A stretch of 64,000 bases of DNA from Umbilicaria muhlenbergii (lineage: Eukaryota > Ascomycota > Lecanoromycetes > Umbilicariales > Umbilicariaceae): assembly GCA_000611775.1 (NCBI GenBank), contig KK106981.1:5582927-5646926 (forward strand), read 5' to 3'. Of the stretch, positions 32,082 through 43,314 are shown piece after piece. The notes beneath the pieces are model-generated. The model made no database searches. It was given only the letters and a program-made list of their open reading frames with translations, and was not told the DNA's origin. The translations under genes and the position numbers were made by a program. Within the stretch, counting starts at the first letter, position 1, and each line of letters starts with the position of its first letter.

Positions 32082-34802
32082 AAGCTGGGATTCATAGGCA
32101 TCTTGATTGAAGCGCGGCGTATGGCGTCCTGCTGGGCAAAAAAGCTAGTCTACGATACCATAGAATCTCTGACCGACCATGCCATGTTCACTGTCCATAA
32201 ATCGCATGCAAGTCCTACAACGATATGCGCCCCAAAACCAACGAGTATCACTAACTCGCTAGCCCATCAGTTCCCCAAATGTACCATCTCCGGCTCCCTC
32301 AATCTCATCTCCCCATCCCTCACCACCTAATTCCTAAGCTCCCTCCCTTCTCTCACCATGTTTGGAAGTGAAGGTGGAGTGGGAGGGGGCTCAGCTTGGG
32401 ATTTGGGGACGTGGGAGAGGTGGCTTATTGGGGAGTCGAGAGGATGTGTTAAACCTCTGCGGTGTTTTCTGCTGTGGCTTCGATGCCCTTGTTGTTTGTA
32501 GTCGTTGGCGCCGCCACCGCGGCCGACTTTGCGGTAGAGGCTTGAGGTGGTGGTTGGGTTGGTTCAGGCAATTACTCGATTGGGGCGGGCTGGTGTCATG
32601 TGACTGCTCTTATCGTTTCTGGTGCTCGCAATTGCGGAATAGTGTACGCCGACAGCTAGAGCACGGGTTCTGGCCGTTCTGGGCAGGTCGCTTGCAGGGT
32701 CTCCTCCTCATCTGATCCGTGGCTTCTCTCAGCCATAAAGTGTGATGACCGTAACAAGACTTTCGGGCGCAGCTAGGCGTGATCATTATTCATGAATCTA
32801 CAGGCTGTTTAGGTACATAACTACGAATCTACGATAGTGCGCGCAATACTTGTCCCTTACATGAGTCCGGCTTATGGCAGTCGTTGTGCTGTATTTGATG
32901 CGTTCTAACGGGCTAGAATGATTACTCCTATTATTTCTCCATGCAGCGTGGCAGCCTTCAGCAGAGTTTGAAATCCAGTTACTGGGAAATCCCATGAGTT
33001 ACGAGTGGGTTAGTTGTAGTTAACACTGCCACGAGATCTGCGATCTGGGTTCGGTGGGGACCCTTCCTTGAATTTGGGCTTACCACCATGTCAATCCGGG
33101 AGCGCTCCGGTCAAGTCACAAGGCTTCATTATCAGCTAGCCCACTTTTTGGATTCGGGCTATCAAAAGGACGCATGTGCCCATGCTTGGAGAGGCGAGGT
33201 GGCTTGATGGCGCCGTGAGGGGAAGAGGGTGACCTGCATAAAAGGGCGCATTATTTGATTTGATTTGGATCTTCCCTGTTGCTTTCCGATCTATCTGAAA
33301 TGGACGGCTTGAATAAGGTACGGAAAAAGGAAGATAACCTTGATAAGTCGTCAAAACCGTTGATGTCAATAACTATTCCAGAAGCTGTGCTCGCGGAGGA
33401 GGTCATGTCTTTGAAAGTTCGAATCCCATTGACCGGATAGTCGGAGTCCTTTTTCGCACCGGAGGGAGCAGTTCCAAATCCAGAGCGAACTGGTGGAGCC
33501 CCCTCGTGCTAAAAGCAACGAGAGTGGGTACGAGTGACGGGTCGGTAAGCATCGACGATCTTTCATCAACTCATCATCGCGGGGAAAGAAACGGGCAACG
33601 ACTAATCATGGCTCCGGACTAAGATGGACGGGGTCCTCAGGCATTATGATTTCCGTGTTTCATCATCAACACCGCAGATTACTGTTTATTGTATCCGACA
33701 CGCAGCCGGGATCAGGCTTGACAATTCAGGTACATGGCCAGATTCCTCAGATTACAGATCCATTCAGCGTGCTGCTTCGCATAGAAGGTTGAAGGTCACT
33801 AAGGTAGTCGTCTGCAGCTGGCCCGAAATCGGTAACCCAATGGTTTTCGGTGATCGAGACTGACCTAGCTTGAAGAATGCGAATCACTATCTCGCTATCG
33901 GCGTGCTCGTGCAAACCGTCGAGATTGTGCATGGAAAAGCGGTGCCAAAAGCCATTACCCTGTTATTAACTCGTACTTGTACGGTCGTACCCTGTTATTA
34001 TTCGGACGAATGTCGTAGAATTGAAGCCTCATTCGCAATCGATCAGCGCCGGTCCCGCTTTTTTACTCCGTCCATGTCCGTCCACGCTTGGACATGGGGG
34101 TCACGCTCCAAAAGCCTTAGACTCTTGGGATCTCTCGAGACTGCCTCCAAAGCCTGCAAAGCCCCAAAACCCCTAAGACCGAAAAGACAAAGGAGACTCG
34201 CCGGGTGATCATTGATCAAAGACTAGGCGGCTAGTGGCCTTTGATCTTCGCATCTCGTGCCTCTCGTGCCTCGCGTTCCTGATTCCAGACGCCGTCCCCG
34301 CAGCCCAAAGCTGGCGCCCTCAAGATCAACAAATATTCTTTTTTGTTTCCCCTCCCCCCCCCATATTATTACAACCCCATGTTACTGTCACACGAACCTT
34401 GGTCACCTTTATCATCCCACCAACCAAGTCAGACTCATCTGTCAACACCCTATCCCGCACTCTCGCTCAGGGTTCCTACATTTTTCATCGGTAGCTGCTT
34501 GCTGCGCCTCATCCTCCGATCAGCTTCAACTTTTTTTCCATCCAGCTTCGCGCGGAGCCATCTCCTCAAACTTTAGCTGCACCCAACCATACCGAGTGGT
34601 CGATTTCTCCGTTGTCGTCACTCCGATCGGTACCTGCTTCACGCTTCTTGTGAATCTTTCCTGGAGAGCACTGCCGAGGAGACTTCCGGCATCACTTCCC
34701 ATGATAGAAGCCCTCCACGCCATTAAAATACCTCATACTTTTGGCTCTCTAGGTCTTGGCTTTTTAGAGCCTTGAAGATCAGAGAGCCGATTTTCTAACA
34801 AG
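32082..34802. other. Long intergenic region, including the C2H2 gene leader
   Basis: 2.7 kb without a supportable gene. Frames at 32362-32715 (plus) and a 33-codon Cys-containing frame on the minus strand at about 32712-32613 have no further support. From about 34240 to 34800 the plus strand is strongly pyrimidine-rich (CCCTCCCCCCCCC at about 34350) and open in three frames at once. This fits a long 5' leader of the gene at 34803 and not a protein. A TTCGAATCCC at about 33418 resembles a tRNA B box, but no cloverleaf surrounds it. Confidence 0.45.
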
Positions 34803-36433
34803 ATGGCTTCAACCAAGGTAGACATTCGAGAGATCGTGTCAGAATACCGGGGCGTTGTTGACGATGGCTACGTAGGATCCCCAGGCTTCTCGTCCTCTTA
34901 GCCAGCACAGACTCTCAACATCCTCGACACCCTCCTCCAGCTTACCTATCCGCCATTCGGCATCGCGCCACCATTCGCATTCAGTGTCTCTGGGAACACT
35001 CAATCCGGCTCATAGGGTAACCCGACGCAAGAGCATGACCACAAATGCTGCCAATATTGCTGCAGTGGCAGCCGCAATCAACGGAGCTGACGAGACTACC
35101 TTTGGTGCTTCGAATCGTAGAAGTCTGAACTCCAGAACCAGCGGTAGCAGTCGTGGTGTCGAATCTATGTCGCCTGGGAATACCTCTGGCCTGGCAACCA
35201 AGGCCTATACGGGCAACGCGGTGCTGAAGCACGACAGTCTACCTGGACAGGAGATTGACACAGTCGATAATGGCACTGCGGTTGCTGATGGACCGAATCT
35301 TGCTGAGAGCAATGAATACGGCTCCAGGGCCCGAGGCAGACGTGCGAGCGAAGGCAGTCACCTCGGGAAGAATGATCACAAAAGGGCGAGTGGCAGCGAC
35401 CTTAAATGTGAAAAATGTGGCAAGGGTTACAAGCACAGTAGCTGTCTCACAAAACATCTGTAAGTACTGCTGTTGGTCAAAATTACCCCGTGAAGCCTTT
35501 TCAATCCGCCCAGCGCGGGAGATCGTAAGGACTTCTTGGTCTACTCATCCCTCAAGGCGCCCTACTTCGACCAGGCCACCATTGTATCGCGATGTTTTCA
35601 GATCGGTTCGTTAATGCGTCTTCCGTAGATGGGAGCACACTCCGGAATGGTCATACACCTCGAAACTTCTTATCTCGAAGCACCAGCAGGTCCAATTACT
35701 CGAAGCTGCTTCAGTCCTTGTCACAATGAACCAAGACGGGTCTATGCCTTCCGATCCAACTAAAAATAGCGATAGCGACCATTCTTCTGCGTCTCCCGCT
35801 GCCTCTGGAGCCTCAGAGCCCAACGATGAGGATATCAGCTCTGCTGAGAGTACGCCCCCTCCTATGAATGAGCAAACGTACAATACAGATAGCCCTGGAG
35901 TTGCAAGGCCCAAGAGATACAGCATCAATAGTTCTGCATTCTCCAGATCCTACCAATCCGCTCCTTCAAGCTCCTTCGTGGCTGGTAGTGTCCCCTCTGT
36001 GGCTTCCTACGGCCAACATTATGCATCCAGCTACCAGCGCAGGCCTTCCGCCTCTGACGTTAGCTATATGGGTAATGCTAATGCTGATGAGGACGAGGCT
36101 GGCTTAGCAGCCGCTGTGGAGTCCTTGTGCAGCTTCGGAACTCCTAGGACTGGGCCTGTACATCTTCCTGCCGATGTCCCGCCAGTGCCCCCGCTGCCAG
36201 CACGATATGCCGTACAGAATTCGTTCCGGCTCTCTGGTATGATGGCAACACCTATGCTGCAGCAAGGTCTGGGCGTGCCACCACCTTTGACTCATCGTCT
36301 ATCTGACGAGCGGGACGTCAGGATGGGAGAAGGCCATGCGGCGGATGTTGATGATGACTATGAACACAGGTCATACTCTCGCGGCCGCAGCGAGGAAGAC
36401 GATGATGGTGTTTTTGGAAGCATGGAGGAATAA
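34803..36433 (+). CDS. Single C2H2 zinc-finger protein
   Basis: Putative nuclear regulator. Exons 34803-34817, 34885-35459, 35629-36433; 464 aa. The first exon is only five codons (MASTK), joined in phase to ASRPLSQHRLS. The region after it is Ser/His-rich (RHSASRHHSHSVSLG), followed by an Arg-rich patch RVTRRKSM. One zinc finger is split by intron 2: KCEKCGKGYKHSSCLTKHLWEH, pattern C-X2-C-X12-H-X3-H, with WEHTPEW after it. The rest is low complexity: Ser/Pro/Glu-rich, a PPVPPLP motif, and an acidic end SEEDDDGVFGSMEE. One finger alone rarely gives specific DNA binding, so it may work with partners or contact protein. No named orthologue recognised. Confidence 0.87.
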
Positions 36434-37177
36434 TGACGACGGTGCATTGAATAGCGTGCAAGATCTGCAGAGTTGGGCATACTGAGCGGTACGCATTACG
36501 AACAGGGGGCAACTGCCAAATAGGACTACCAGGAGGAATGATCATGAACATTGGAGCGTCAAAGTACTAGCAATGTAAGTTGACTGTGCAGTCTGTCTCC
36601 GCATATGACTCTCATCACCGAAGAGTGGGACTTGGCCAAGTACCACGAGGTTAAAGTGGGAAGTTCTCGAGCGTTGAGCGGACTTGTCTAGTCAGGAGCT
36701 TTCATATATGATTGGATATGTATTCAATGTTTCAACGATAGCTAATGTACATCACGTTTCCTGACTATCTGTCGACGATCCTAATGATTGTAAAAGCATA
36801 AGTGGATCACTAACACATAGCTGCTTCACGGCTGAATTCACTTACAATACGCGTTTTTGTTGTCAACACCTCTTCGCCGGAGTGTTAACAGCACTCCAAG
36901 TAACGCATCCCGCATGTACAAATATCTTTCAAAACCTCCATCTTCTCCACAACTTCCAACATTGGCCCAAGCCTCATCACCAACCACGAGAACAAGTTCG
37001 AGCTATCATCTTACGACAATGACATTCCTCGAGCTTTGAACTTTTAGGGATAAGTCGAGGACTACCCGGATCTGACGGGTATTGAGTGTTGGCACCCGAC
37101 CGCTTCAGAAACACCATCATCTGCTGTTGGCACCTTGCATAATAAGCCGCACACACTGTGCACCTGTCCCTCTCCAA
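36434..37177. other. Intergenic between C2H2 gene and double-2EXR gene
   Basis: About 740 nt, AT-rich in the middle (36700-36850), with no domain-bearing frame. The coding frame of the next gene is already open from 37082, but the first ATG in it is at 37178. Confidence 0.5.
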
Positions 37178-40100
37178 ATGGTGCACCTCCCTTGGCGGAC
37201 ACGCCGTCGCAAATCAAGCGAAGTCAGAAGATCGAGGAGTGTTGATACGGCCCTTGTCTTGGAGGCATTCGACGGCAAGGTTGTCCCCAGTGCGGATTCC
37301 ACGGCGGAAGATACAGCAGCGGAGTCCGCGTCGGCAATGACTCTCAAGTCACCGAAGGCGGGTGATGGGATTCTTCACGAAACATCGTCTGTCAAGCCTA
37401 AGGCCAGGCAATTCTGGAGTTTCATCAACTCATTGGTGCCAAAGATGGTTGATTCGGATTCAGAAGACGAGGAAGACGATCCAACTGGAGTTGAGCAACT
37501 TGCCAAATCTGGACCGACGTGTGCTGTGGAGCACCAAGAGCACTCGGATGGTGACAGTATCCTGAGTGAGCTTGCTTTCGGACCCTCAACCCGTGACGGT
37601 GCGAACGATGCTGTCAAAGGTTCGACTGAGGATTGTAATGACAGCGTCGAAGGGACGAGGACGGGGTGGGATGCAAAATGGCCACAGCTGCTAACTGACC
37701 GGCGATCACAACCACCAAAGATAACGACACGAAAACATGGAGTAGGCGGTAAAGCGCAGAATGTGGAGGAAGCTTCTACGAGCGAGGACGAAGGCTTCGG
37801 GCGACATTCTGTCGGGTCTAGGTTCCGCGCTTCTAGATCGAGTCACTTTGGGGCCTCTGCAACAACCGACCTTTTTGTACAAGCTTATCGGAGACACAAC
37901 AATATTGGTGGACAAGAAGCGCGTAAGATCGCCTCGAGGTCTTCAGGTGACAATGCCGTCGATGACGATCACATTACCCCTTTCAGCCTGGCTGAACGCC
38001 ATGTTGCTGATTTTCTATCGGATTCGATTGACAATGCATCTTCACCAGCAGATTCTCGACGTGAGGAGCATATCCTACATTCAACCGTATCCATTTGCGC
38101 CTTGGATGCAGCCTCTATAAAGAATCAGCCCTCGGAAGAACAACCTTCGGAGGAAGTACCAGTGTCGACGGAGGCAGAAATGAATCTACCACAAGCTGTA
38201 AAAGGTAGTGGACCAAGCAAGCAACCTCTTAGGAGCGAAGAGTTTACAGGTAGTAAACCACCACGCAGCCAGCCGAGGTCACCAAAGCTTACAGAAGAGC
38301 CACTCAACGGCCAAGTTATTTCGTCGTTACAGCCCAAAGACACCAGTACTGCTGGCAAGGTGCGCCCCCACGCCGCACTAGAGGTGATGGCTCGTAATTA
38401 CCATAGTAGCATGGCTCATAAACTCCGTCGCGACATTGACCACTGGCCGCGGATCCATCCTGGAACTGCTGCAATATTGCTCCAGGACCCATTGCTTGTC
38501 CGGTGGCAAAGGCTCCTCGTGGCCAAGGGCCGGAATCCTTTTGCCGAAAGGGGAAACCTAAAAACCGTCGGTTGGCTGGTTGGAGAGTCATGGACAAAAT
38601 ACGGCGATGCTGCAATCCTCCCGTTCGATGCCTCTTCTGCTTTAGGTCCTGGTAAGCGAACCCTAACTGTATACATACGTTCCACCAACACCGTTTGCGC
38701 TTGATGAATAACTGCACAACAGGCACTTTTATTTAAAGAACTGCACACTGACTTTGTGTTACAGCGATTCCCGACCCAAACCAGAAATCCCTGTTCTATA
38801 CGCTTCCGCCTGAGCTTCGCGAGAAGGTCTATTATCATGTCTTTCAACTCCAGAACAAGGACAGAAAGCAAAATAAGAGCTACATGCAAGGCCGCATCGA
38901 GACAGCCCTCATGCAGACGTGTCGTTCGATCTACTTTGAAGCTCGCTGTATGCCATTCCAAGCAAATGAATTTCAGTTCCGAGGTTCTCTGTACACAAGA
39001 TTGTTCATTGGTCGCCTATCAACGCCCCAACAGAGATGTCTCAGAAGCCTGCTTGTCAGGTCTGGAGACATGGACTTCTATTCCGCTAAGGCGGGAGACT
39101 GGGACAACCTGTTTAACATTCTATTTGGATTGCATGTGTGCGGGACGAGGCTACGCACTTTCACTATTGTCATCGCGGATACTTGGGATCTGGAATATGC
39201 ACAGATGATTGAGGCAAGATGGGCGTCCCTCGAGAATGCGTTACACTACATCGATGACTTTTACTTCAGCATCGAAGATCCTGAAGTGAGCTACGGGATC
39301 AAGGCTGCCCTCCACACAAAATGGGCGACCTTCTTCACCGGACATGCCAAAGATTGGCCTCTCCCTGGGGTGAAGAGCACTTCTCCAATAGGGACTGGTT
39401 TTATTCCAACCACAGATGCGGAACTCGATGGAGTGGACTCTAGTAACAGCTCGTTGGCTGAAGATCAAACCACTGCGGATGGGCATTCTGATGAAGTGGC
39501 GCCACCAACCGACGTTACCGCCGAGGCCTTACACGATGATGCGGTGAAAACAGAAGACGAATCCGCCAACAATCTTGCTCTCGACCCTAGTAATACGGAC
39601 GCCAACGCCGATGATTCTGCTGGACGCTCTGATAATGACGATGAGGTACGATCAGACCGCGGCAACACCAACACTCCGAGGATCGCCGAGATATTCGACG
39701 ACGAGCAATCAGAGCATTCCATTTCCACCCCGTTATCTTCCCCAAACGAGCAGTCCTTGACCGTAGCAATACCCGAACAGCAGGGCCTCACCAGCACCAA
39801 CAGCGCCAACATCACCAACGAGAATACTTCAGACTTGGCGAACGTAAGAGAAAATCGGACATATAGAAGCCGCATTGGAAAACGCCACAGGAAGGCTCTT
39901 GCCAACAATGGTCCAGGTCTCAAAAAAAGCCAAAAACTCCTCCACGACCTCCCCACCTCCGACCCCAACCCCAACCCCTCCTGCCCCTTCCTCACCCGCC
40001 TCACCCCCGCCCTCCGCGCCCGCATCTACGCCTTCGTCTTCCCCATCCAAGGGCAGGAACTCGCGTGGAAACCGCGCTGGTTCCAAGGTCACATTGATAC

Positions 40101-40728
40101 TAGTCTTTTATACGCCAATTCGAAGATCTATCACGAAGCGCGCCTCCTCCCCGCCAGCATCAACGAATTCACTTTCGCTTGCCCGGCGCACGCCCTGCTC
40201 TTTCTTGAAAGCCTCCCCTTCGCTCTTCACGCCTCGGTGAAGCGCGTTCGGGTGTTGGCGAGCACGGATTCTTTTCGCTGGGAGTACGGGAGGAGGATGT
40301 GGGCGGGGTTTTTTGGGACGGTGGAGAGGATGCAGCGGGGGAGTGGGGGGTTGTTGTTGGAGAGCTTGACGGTTGTAATCCAAGGAGCCGTCTCTGTTGA
40401 TTTTGGCCTGGACATCCGAGACGCATGGAAGGATCTCGGCGGGACCTTGTTTCCTCTCGGCCGCTTCGGGCTTGTGTTCGAGGGGAAAGAGGTCGCGGAG
40501 GAGACGAGGGAGGCGTGGGAGCAGTTATGGGGGAGGTTTCTCGTTTCCAGTTATGTTGGTGGGGGGGNGGGGGGGGACGGGGGAGGGATGGGGATGTCGA
40601 ATCCGCTGTTGCTTGGTGGAGTGGGGACGCGGTCTACGATTTTGGGATGTCGGGGACAGGGGTGGGGGGAGGGGGCTTTCTTGAAGACGGATGGAGGGAG
40701 GAGAGAATTTGAGGCTGGGGGAGGATAG
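37178..40728 (+). CDS. Large protein with two 2EXR/F-box-like domains
   Basis: Exons 37178-38651 and 38765-40728; 1145 aa. Residues 1-390 are acidic, Ser-rich and probably disordered (DSDSEDEEDD). After a conserved-looking patch (HKLRRDIDHWPRIHPG), a first 2EXR-type module starts across the intron (FYTLPPELREKVYYHVF, then ALMQTCRSIYFEARCMPFQANEFQF). An acidic linker of about 200 residues separates it from a second module (FLTRLTPALRARIYAFVF, then LYANSKIYHEARLLPASINEFTF). Such modules are abundant in ascomycetes and of unknown function; F-box-like roles are speculative. The 3' end crosses a poly-G run holding an unresolved base (40568), so the reading frame after about residue 1090 is not safe and the true C-terminus may differ. 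Confidence 0.8.
40561..40576. other. Poly-G run with one unresolved base (N at 40568)
   Basis: Seven G, one N, then eight G. It is the only ambiguous base I noticed in the window, and it sits inside a coding homopolymer, where length errors are common. Confidence 0.95.
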
Positions 40729-41608
40729 TGGAGATGGCTAGAAGGAGATTGGGGTTTGGATACGTAGATACAGTACGAGCTTGGATAGGACAGGACAGGC
40801 CAGGACGGGATAGAGAGTAGAAGAAACAGAAATCATAACGGCATCAATGAAATCCAACCACAGCCGCCATAGCCTGCTCACTACGCATAATGCCAAGTAA
40901 CTTACTCTTCAACTTGAAACACCCTCAGCCCTGCGCGACATAGCCCTGCCCTCCGCCCCACGACTAAGTTAACCGCAACTAATCCTTCGCTTTCTAGGTA
41001 TACAACATCTCTAGATGCGTCTCCAATCACCGCCTTCTGCATAAAAACAAAGTTCTCCCTGTCTCGGATAGCGTCGGCTTTCCCCGCGCGGATGCATGGT
41101 TCAGATTGGAAGAGCAAGGTCGCACGTCAGGAGAGGGAGACTGCCTTTTGAGAAGCCTTGCTGCGGAACTCTGTTGGGTTGGGTGCTTTTAGCCGTCTCA
41201 ATTGGATGGTTGGCTTGTGGATTGGTAGGAGCAGTAGACGGGTTAGTACTGATGCCTTATACGATAAACTTGATCTGGTGAGGACGGGAAGGTGCTGTGG
41301 AGGTGCTGTGGGAGGCCGGTGAGGCATTTTTCGGCCTGTGAGTGTATAAGGGGTCTGAGATTCGCTGTTTTGGGACGTTGTGTTTGGGGTCTAGATGGAG
41401 GTTCGGTGATACATAAAAGAGTCAAATCACGAAATCACGAAACCTTCAAATTAAATATTTTTATTGTATCTATTTGTCCACATCGTACTACACGTTTTCT
41501 CATCCTCCACCTTCTCCAACTTCCGGCAAGGCTGTCCTCCCCGACCAATCTCTTGCCGGTGACGACCTCATTGAACCTCTCCTCTCCTCCGCTTGAGTAC
41601 AAACCACC
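40729..41608. other. Intergenic region
   Basis: About 880 nt with no supported gene. The stretch at 40780-40815 has short GGACAGGACAGGCCAGGAC repetitions. The last 100 nt are pyrimidine-rich and likely form the leader of the small membrane protein. Confidence 0.5.
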
Positions 41609-42091
41609 ATGGCTCCCACACCAGTAGCCGACGTTACTGGCCTCCCCGCCGGCACCATCATCGCCAGCAACGTCTCCGGTTTCCCCTCCTCAAGCACCAT
41701 AGACTCCACGTCCGACACCGACTCAAGCTCCGGCCCCAACTCCGGCCTCTACATCCCCATCATCGTCGTGGTCGTTGTCTGCTTCATGGGCTTCATTGCC
41801 ATTCTCCGCCTCTGCTGTATCAGGCAGAGCCGGCAGGGACGATATTACCACAATAACGGTACAGCGACCGGATACGGACAGAGCAAATATAGTAGAGTTG
41901 GAGGTGCAGACAGCCATGTAGCTGTGGGAGGCTTTGCGGCCACAGCAGCGGTGGGGCTGCAGGGACCACCACCAGCGTATGCGCCTCCGCCGGCTTATTG
42001 TGGGGATGGAGGAGCTGCATCCGCAGCGGCAGCGGCAGGAAGTTCGTCTGGAGGTGCGAGCGGCGGCGGCGGAGGTGGAGGGGGATGTTGA
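41609..42091 (+). CDS. Small single-pass membrane protein, Ser-rich outside, Gly/Pro-rich tail
   Basis: Single exon, 160 aa, unknown function. The N-terminus is Ser/Thr-rich and could be O-glycosylated (SGFPSSSTIDSTSDTDSSS). One strong membrane helix lies at residues 47-69 (LYIPIIVVVVVCFMGFIAILR), followed at once by CCIRQSRQGRYY, a positively charged, Cys-containing stop-transfer. This suggests the N-terminus out and the tail in the cytosol, with possible palmitoylation. The tail carries GPPPAYAPPPAY, two PPxY-like motifs that could bind WW domains, then Ala- and Gly-rich runs ending in Gly7-Cys. This architecture matches many short fungal SKG6/mid2-type membrane proteins, but I see no defined domain. 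There is no clear cleavable signal peptide. Confidence 0.75.
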   Translation: MAPTPVADVTGLPAGTIIASNVSGFPSSSTIDSTSDTDSSSGPNSGLYIPIIVVVVVCFMGFIAILRLCCIRQSRQGRYYHNNGTATGYGQSKYSRVGGADSHVAVGGFAATAAVGLQGPPPAYAPPPAYCGDGGAASAAAAAGSSSGGASGGGGGGGGC

Positions 42092-42141
42092 TCTGAAACG
42101 TCCGGAGCGCTGGGTTTCTAGTAGAGCACAGTCAAGCCAAT

Positions 42142-42662
42142 TCATGACTTTGACTCCATTGAGTTGCGATAGCCATGTATATGGGAACAAACCTGCTTTA
42201 TTCCACTTCCGAAGATCAGGTCCAGTCGCATGAATCTGTCCCATACCACCACACCGTCGCTTTTGCGCTTGAAGTATTTGATTCGATGTTGTGGGATGAA
42301 CTCCTCATCAGTCGTGTCGCTCTTCCACAATGATGCACATAATTCTGAACTCCATCGTGACGATCCCTGTAGCCAACCACATGGTCCTCATCGTCAAGGT
42401 CAGGATCGTACCGTAGACGGTTGAGTACATCTAAGGCGGGTCGAAGCTTCGAGACGGCCGGTGCTTCTGCTAAAGTGTCCTTTCTAGTCCGTTGTGGTCT
42501 GGCTGGTTCAACCTGGGTTTCTCTCAAGGGAACATATCTGGCATGCTGTTCAGCACCTGTGGCTAGGTCTTCATAATGCACATTGATACTGTCGCCATTG
42601 TGGGGTTCCTTTTGACTCGCACTGCCTTCTATAAGCTGCCAATCTATAGTGTAAGACACCAT
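42142..42662 (-). pseudogene. DUF504 (MJ1316-type RNA-end recognition) gene, frameshifted
   Basis: The DUF504/MJ1316 domain occurs in small fungal and archaeal proteins and in fusions with 2H phosphoesterases. It is thought to recognise RNA cyclic-phosphate ends. The first half is in one frame (LDVLNRLRYDPDLDDEDHVV, then GYRDRHDGVQ), ending near 42345. The second half is in another frame (LWKSDTTDEEFIPQHRIKYF, then KRKSDGVVVWDR and LIFGSG). The gap between them is about 20 nt, too short for an intron, and one extra base after the CAG codon would join them perfectly. So there is a 1-nt deletion, real or from sequencing. The N-terminal 75 residues have no recognised domain. If the deletion is real the protein is truncated before its second half. 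Confidence 0.75.
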
Positions 42663-43314
42663 GATAGCGATACTGTTTGTTATCCAAGTAAAAAGAAGAT
42701 TCCTTCGAAGGTTTCCAAGAAAGTGATTTGCGTAGGAGAAGGAACCAGTAGACGGAAAACAAGAAATACTGTAATGTGGAGAACAGTCTCAGGCGGCTGT
42801 TGGTACAACAAGGTGGTCTCCAGATAATGAGAGGAAAGCATGTTACTACATACTAGTTGCAATGTGGCTCGATGCGTGCTGAGCCACCTCAGCCAGAGGC
42901 AAGAGTCATCACCTCGACATAAGAGTCATTCTGTCTCGCTCCTCCGCGAGACCAACCAATCGACTGCGCCTTGCACAGTGAGTATTTTCCATCAGAGGCG
43001 ATACGAAGTGCATTTCAAGCTTTATGACGACTGCACTACCTGGTTTGAAAGAACTTCTGTGATCCTCGGTGAGATGGTGAGGTTGGTAGTCAGCATTGCT
43101 ACTGCCGATCCGAACTCCGCTTACGGAAACCTAAGCGCCCTACAAGACTCCCCAACCCTGTGCGGATCGGGATCATCCCCTACTCTCCCCTGTGCCCAAT
43201 CTTTGTATCTTATCCCCAGGGCGAATCTTAGGCAATAAAGGTATTTCAATTACTAATCGCCATGTAGAAGGACTACGAGCATATAGTCACCCTGCAAAGG
43301 AGCCTCGAAGCACG
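42663..43314. other. Intergenic between DUF504 and Nudix genes
   Basis: 650 nt between divergent genes. Overlapping frames of 60-130 codons occur on both strands without domains. No RNA gene is seen; presumably holds both promoters. Confidence 0.5.

Noticed and set aside
32613-32712. 33-codon Cys-containing minus-strand frame
   Set aside because: Too short, with no convincing flanking exons or family; could not be supported as a gene.
33410-33435. tRNA B-box-like TTCGAATCCC
   Set aside because: No acceptor stem, D arm or anticodon arm can be placed around it and no T-run follows.
34257-34775. 172-codon frame just upstream of the C2H2 gene
   Set aside because: Pyrimidine-rich leader open in several frames at once, rich in Ser/Pro/Leu/His by composition; no domain.
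41723-42244. Minus-strand frame continuing downstream of DUF504 through a possible splice at about 42192
   Set aside because: Would produce a Pro/Ala tail that is simply the antisense of the Gly/Ala-rich membrane protein gene; no independent support.
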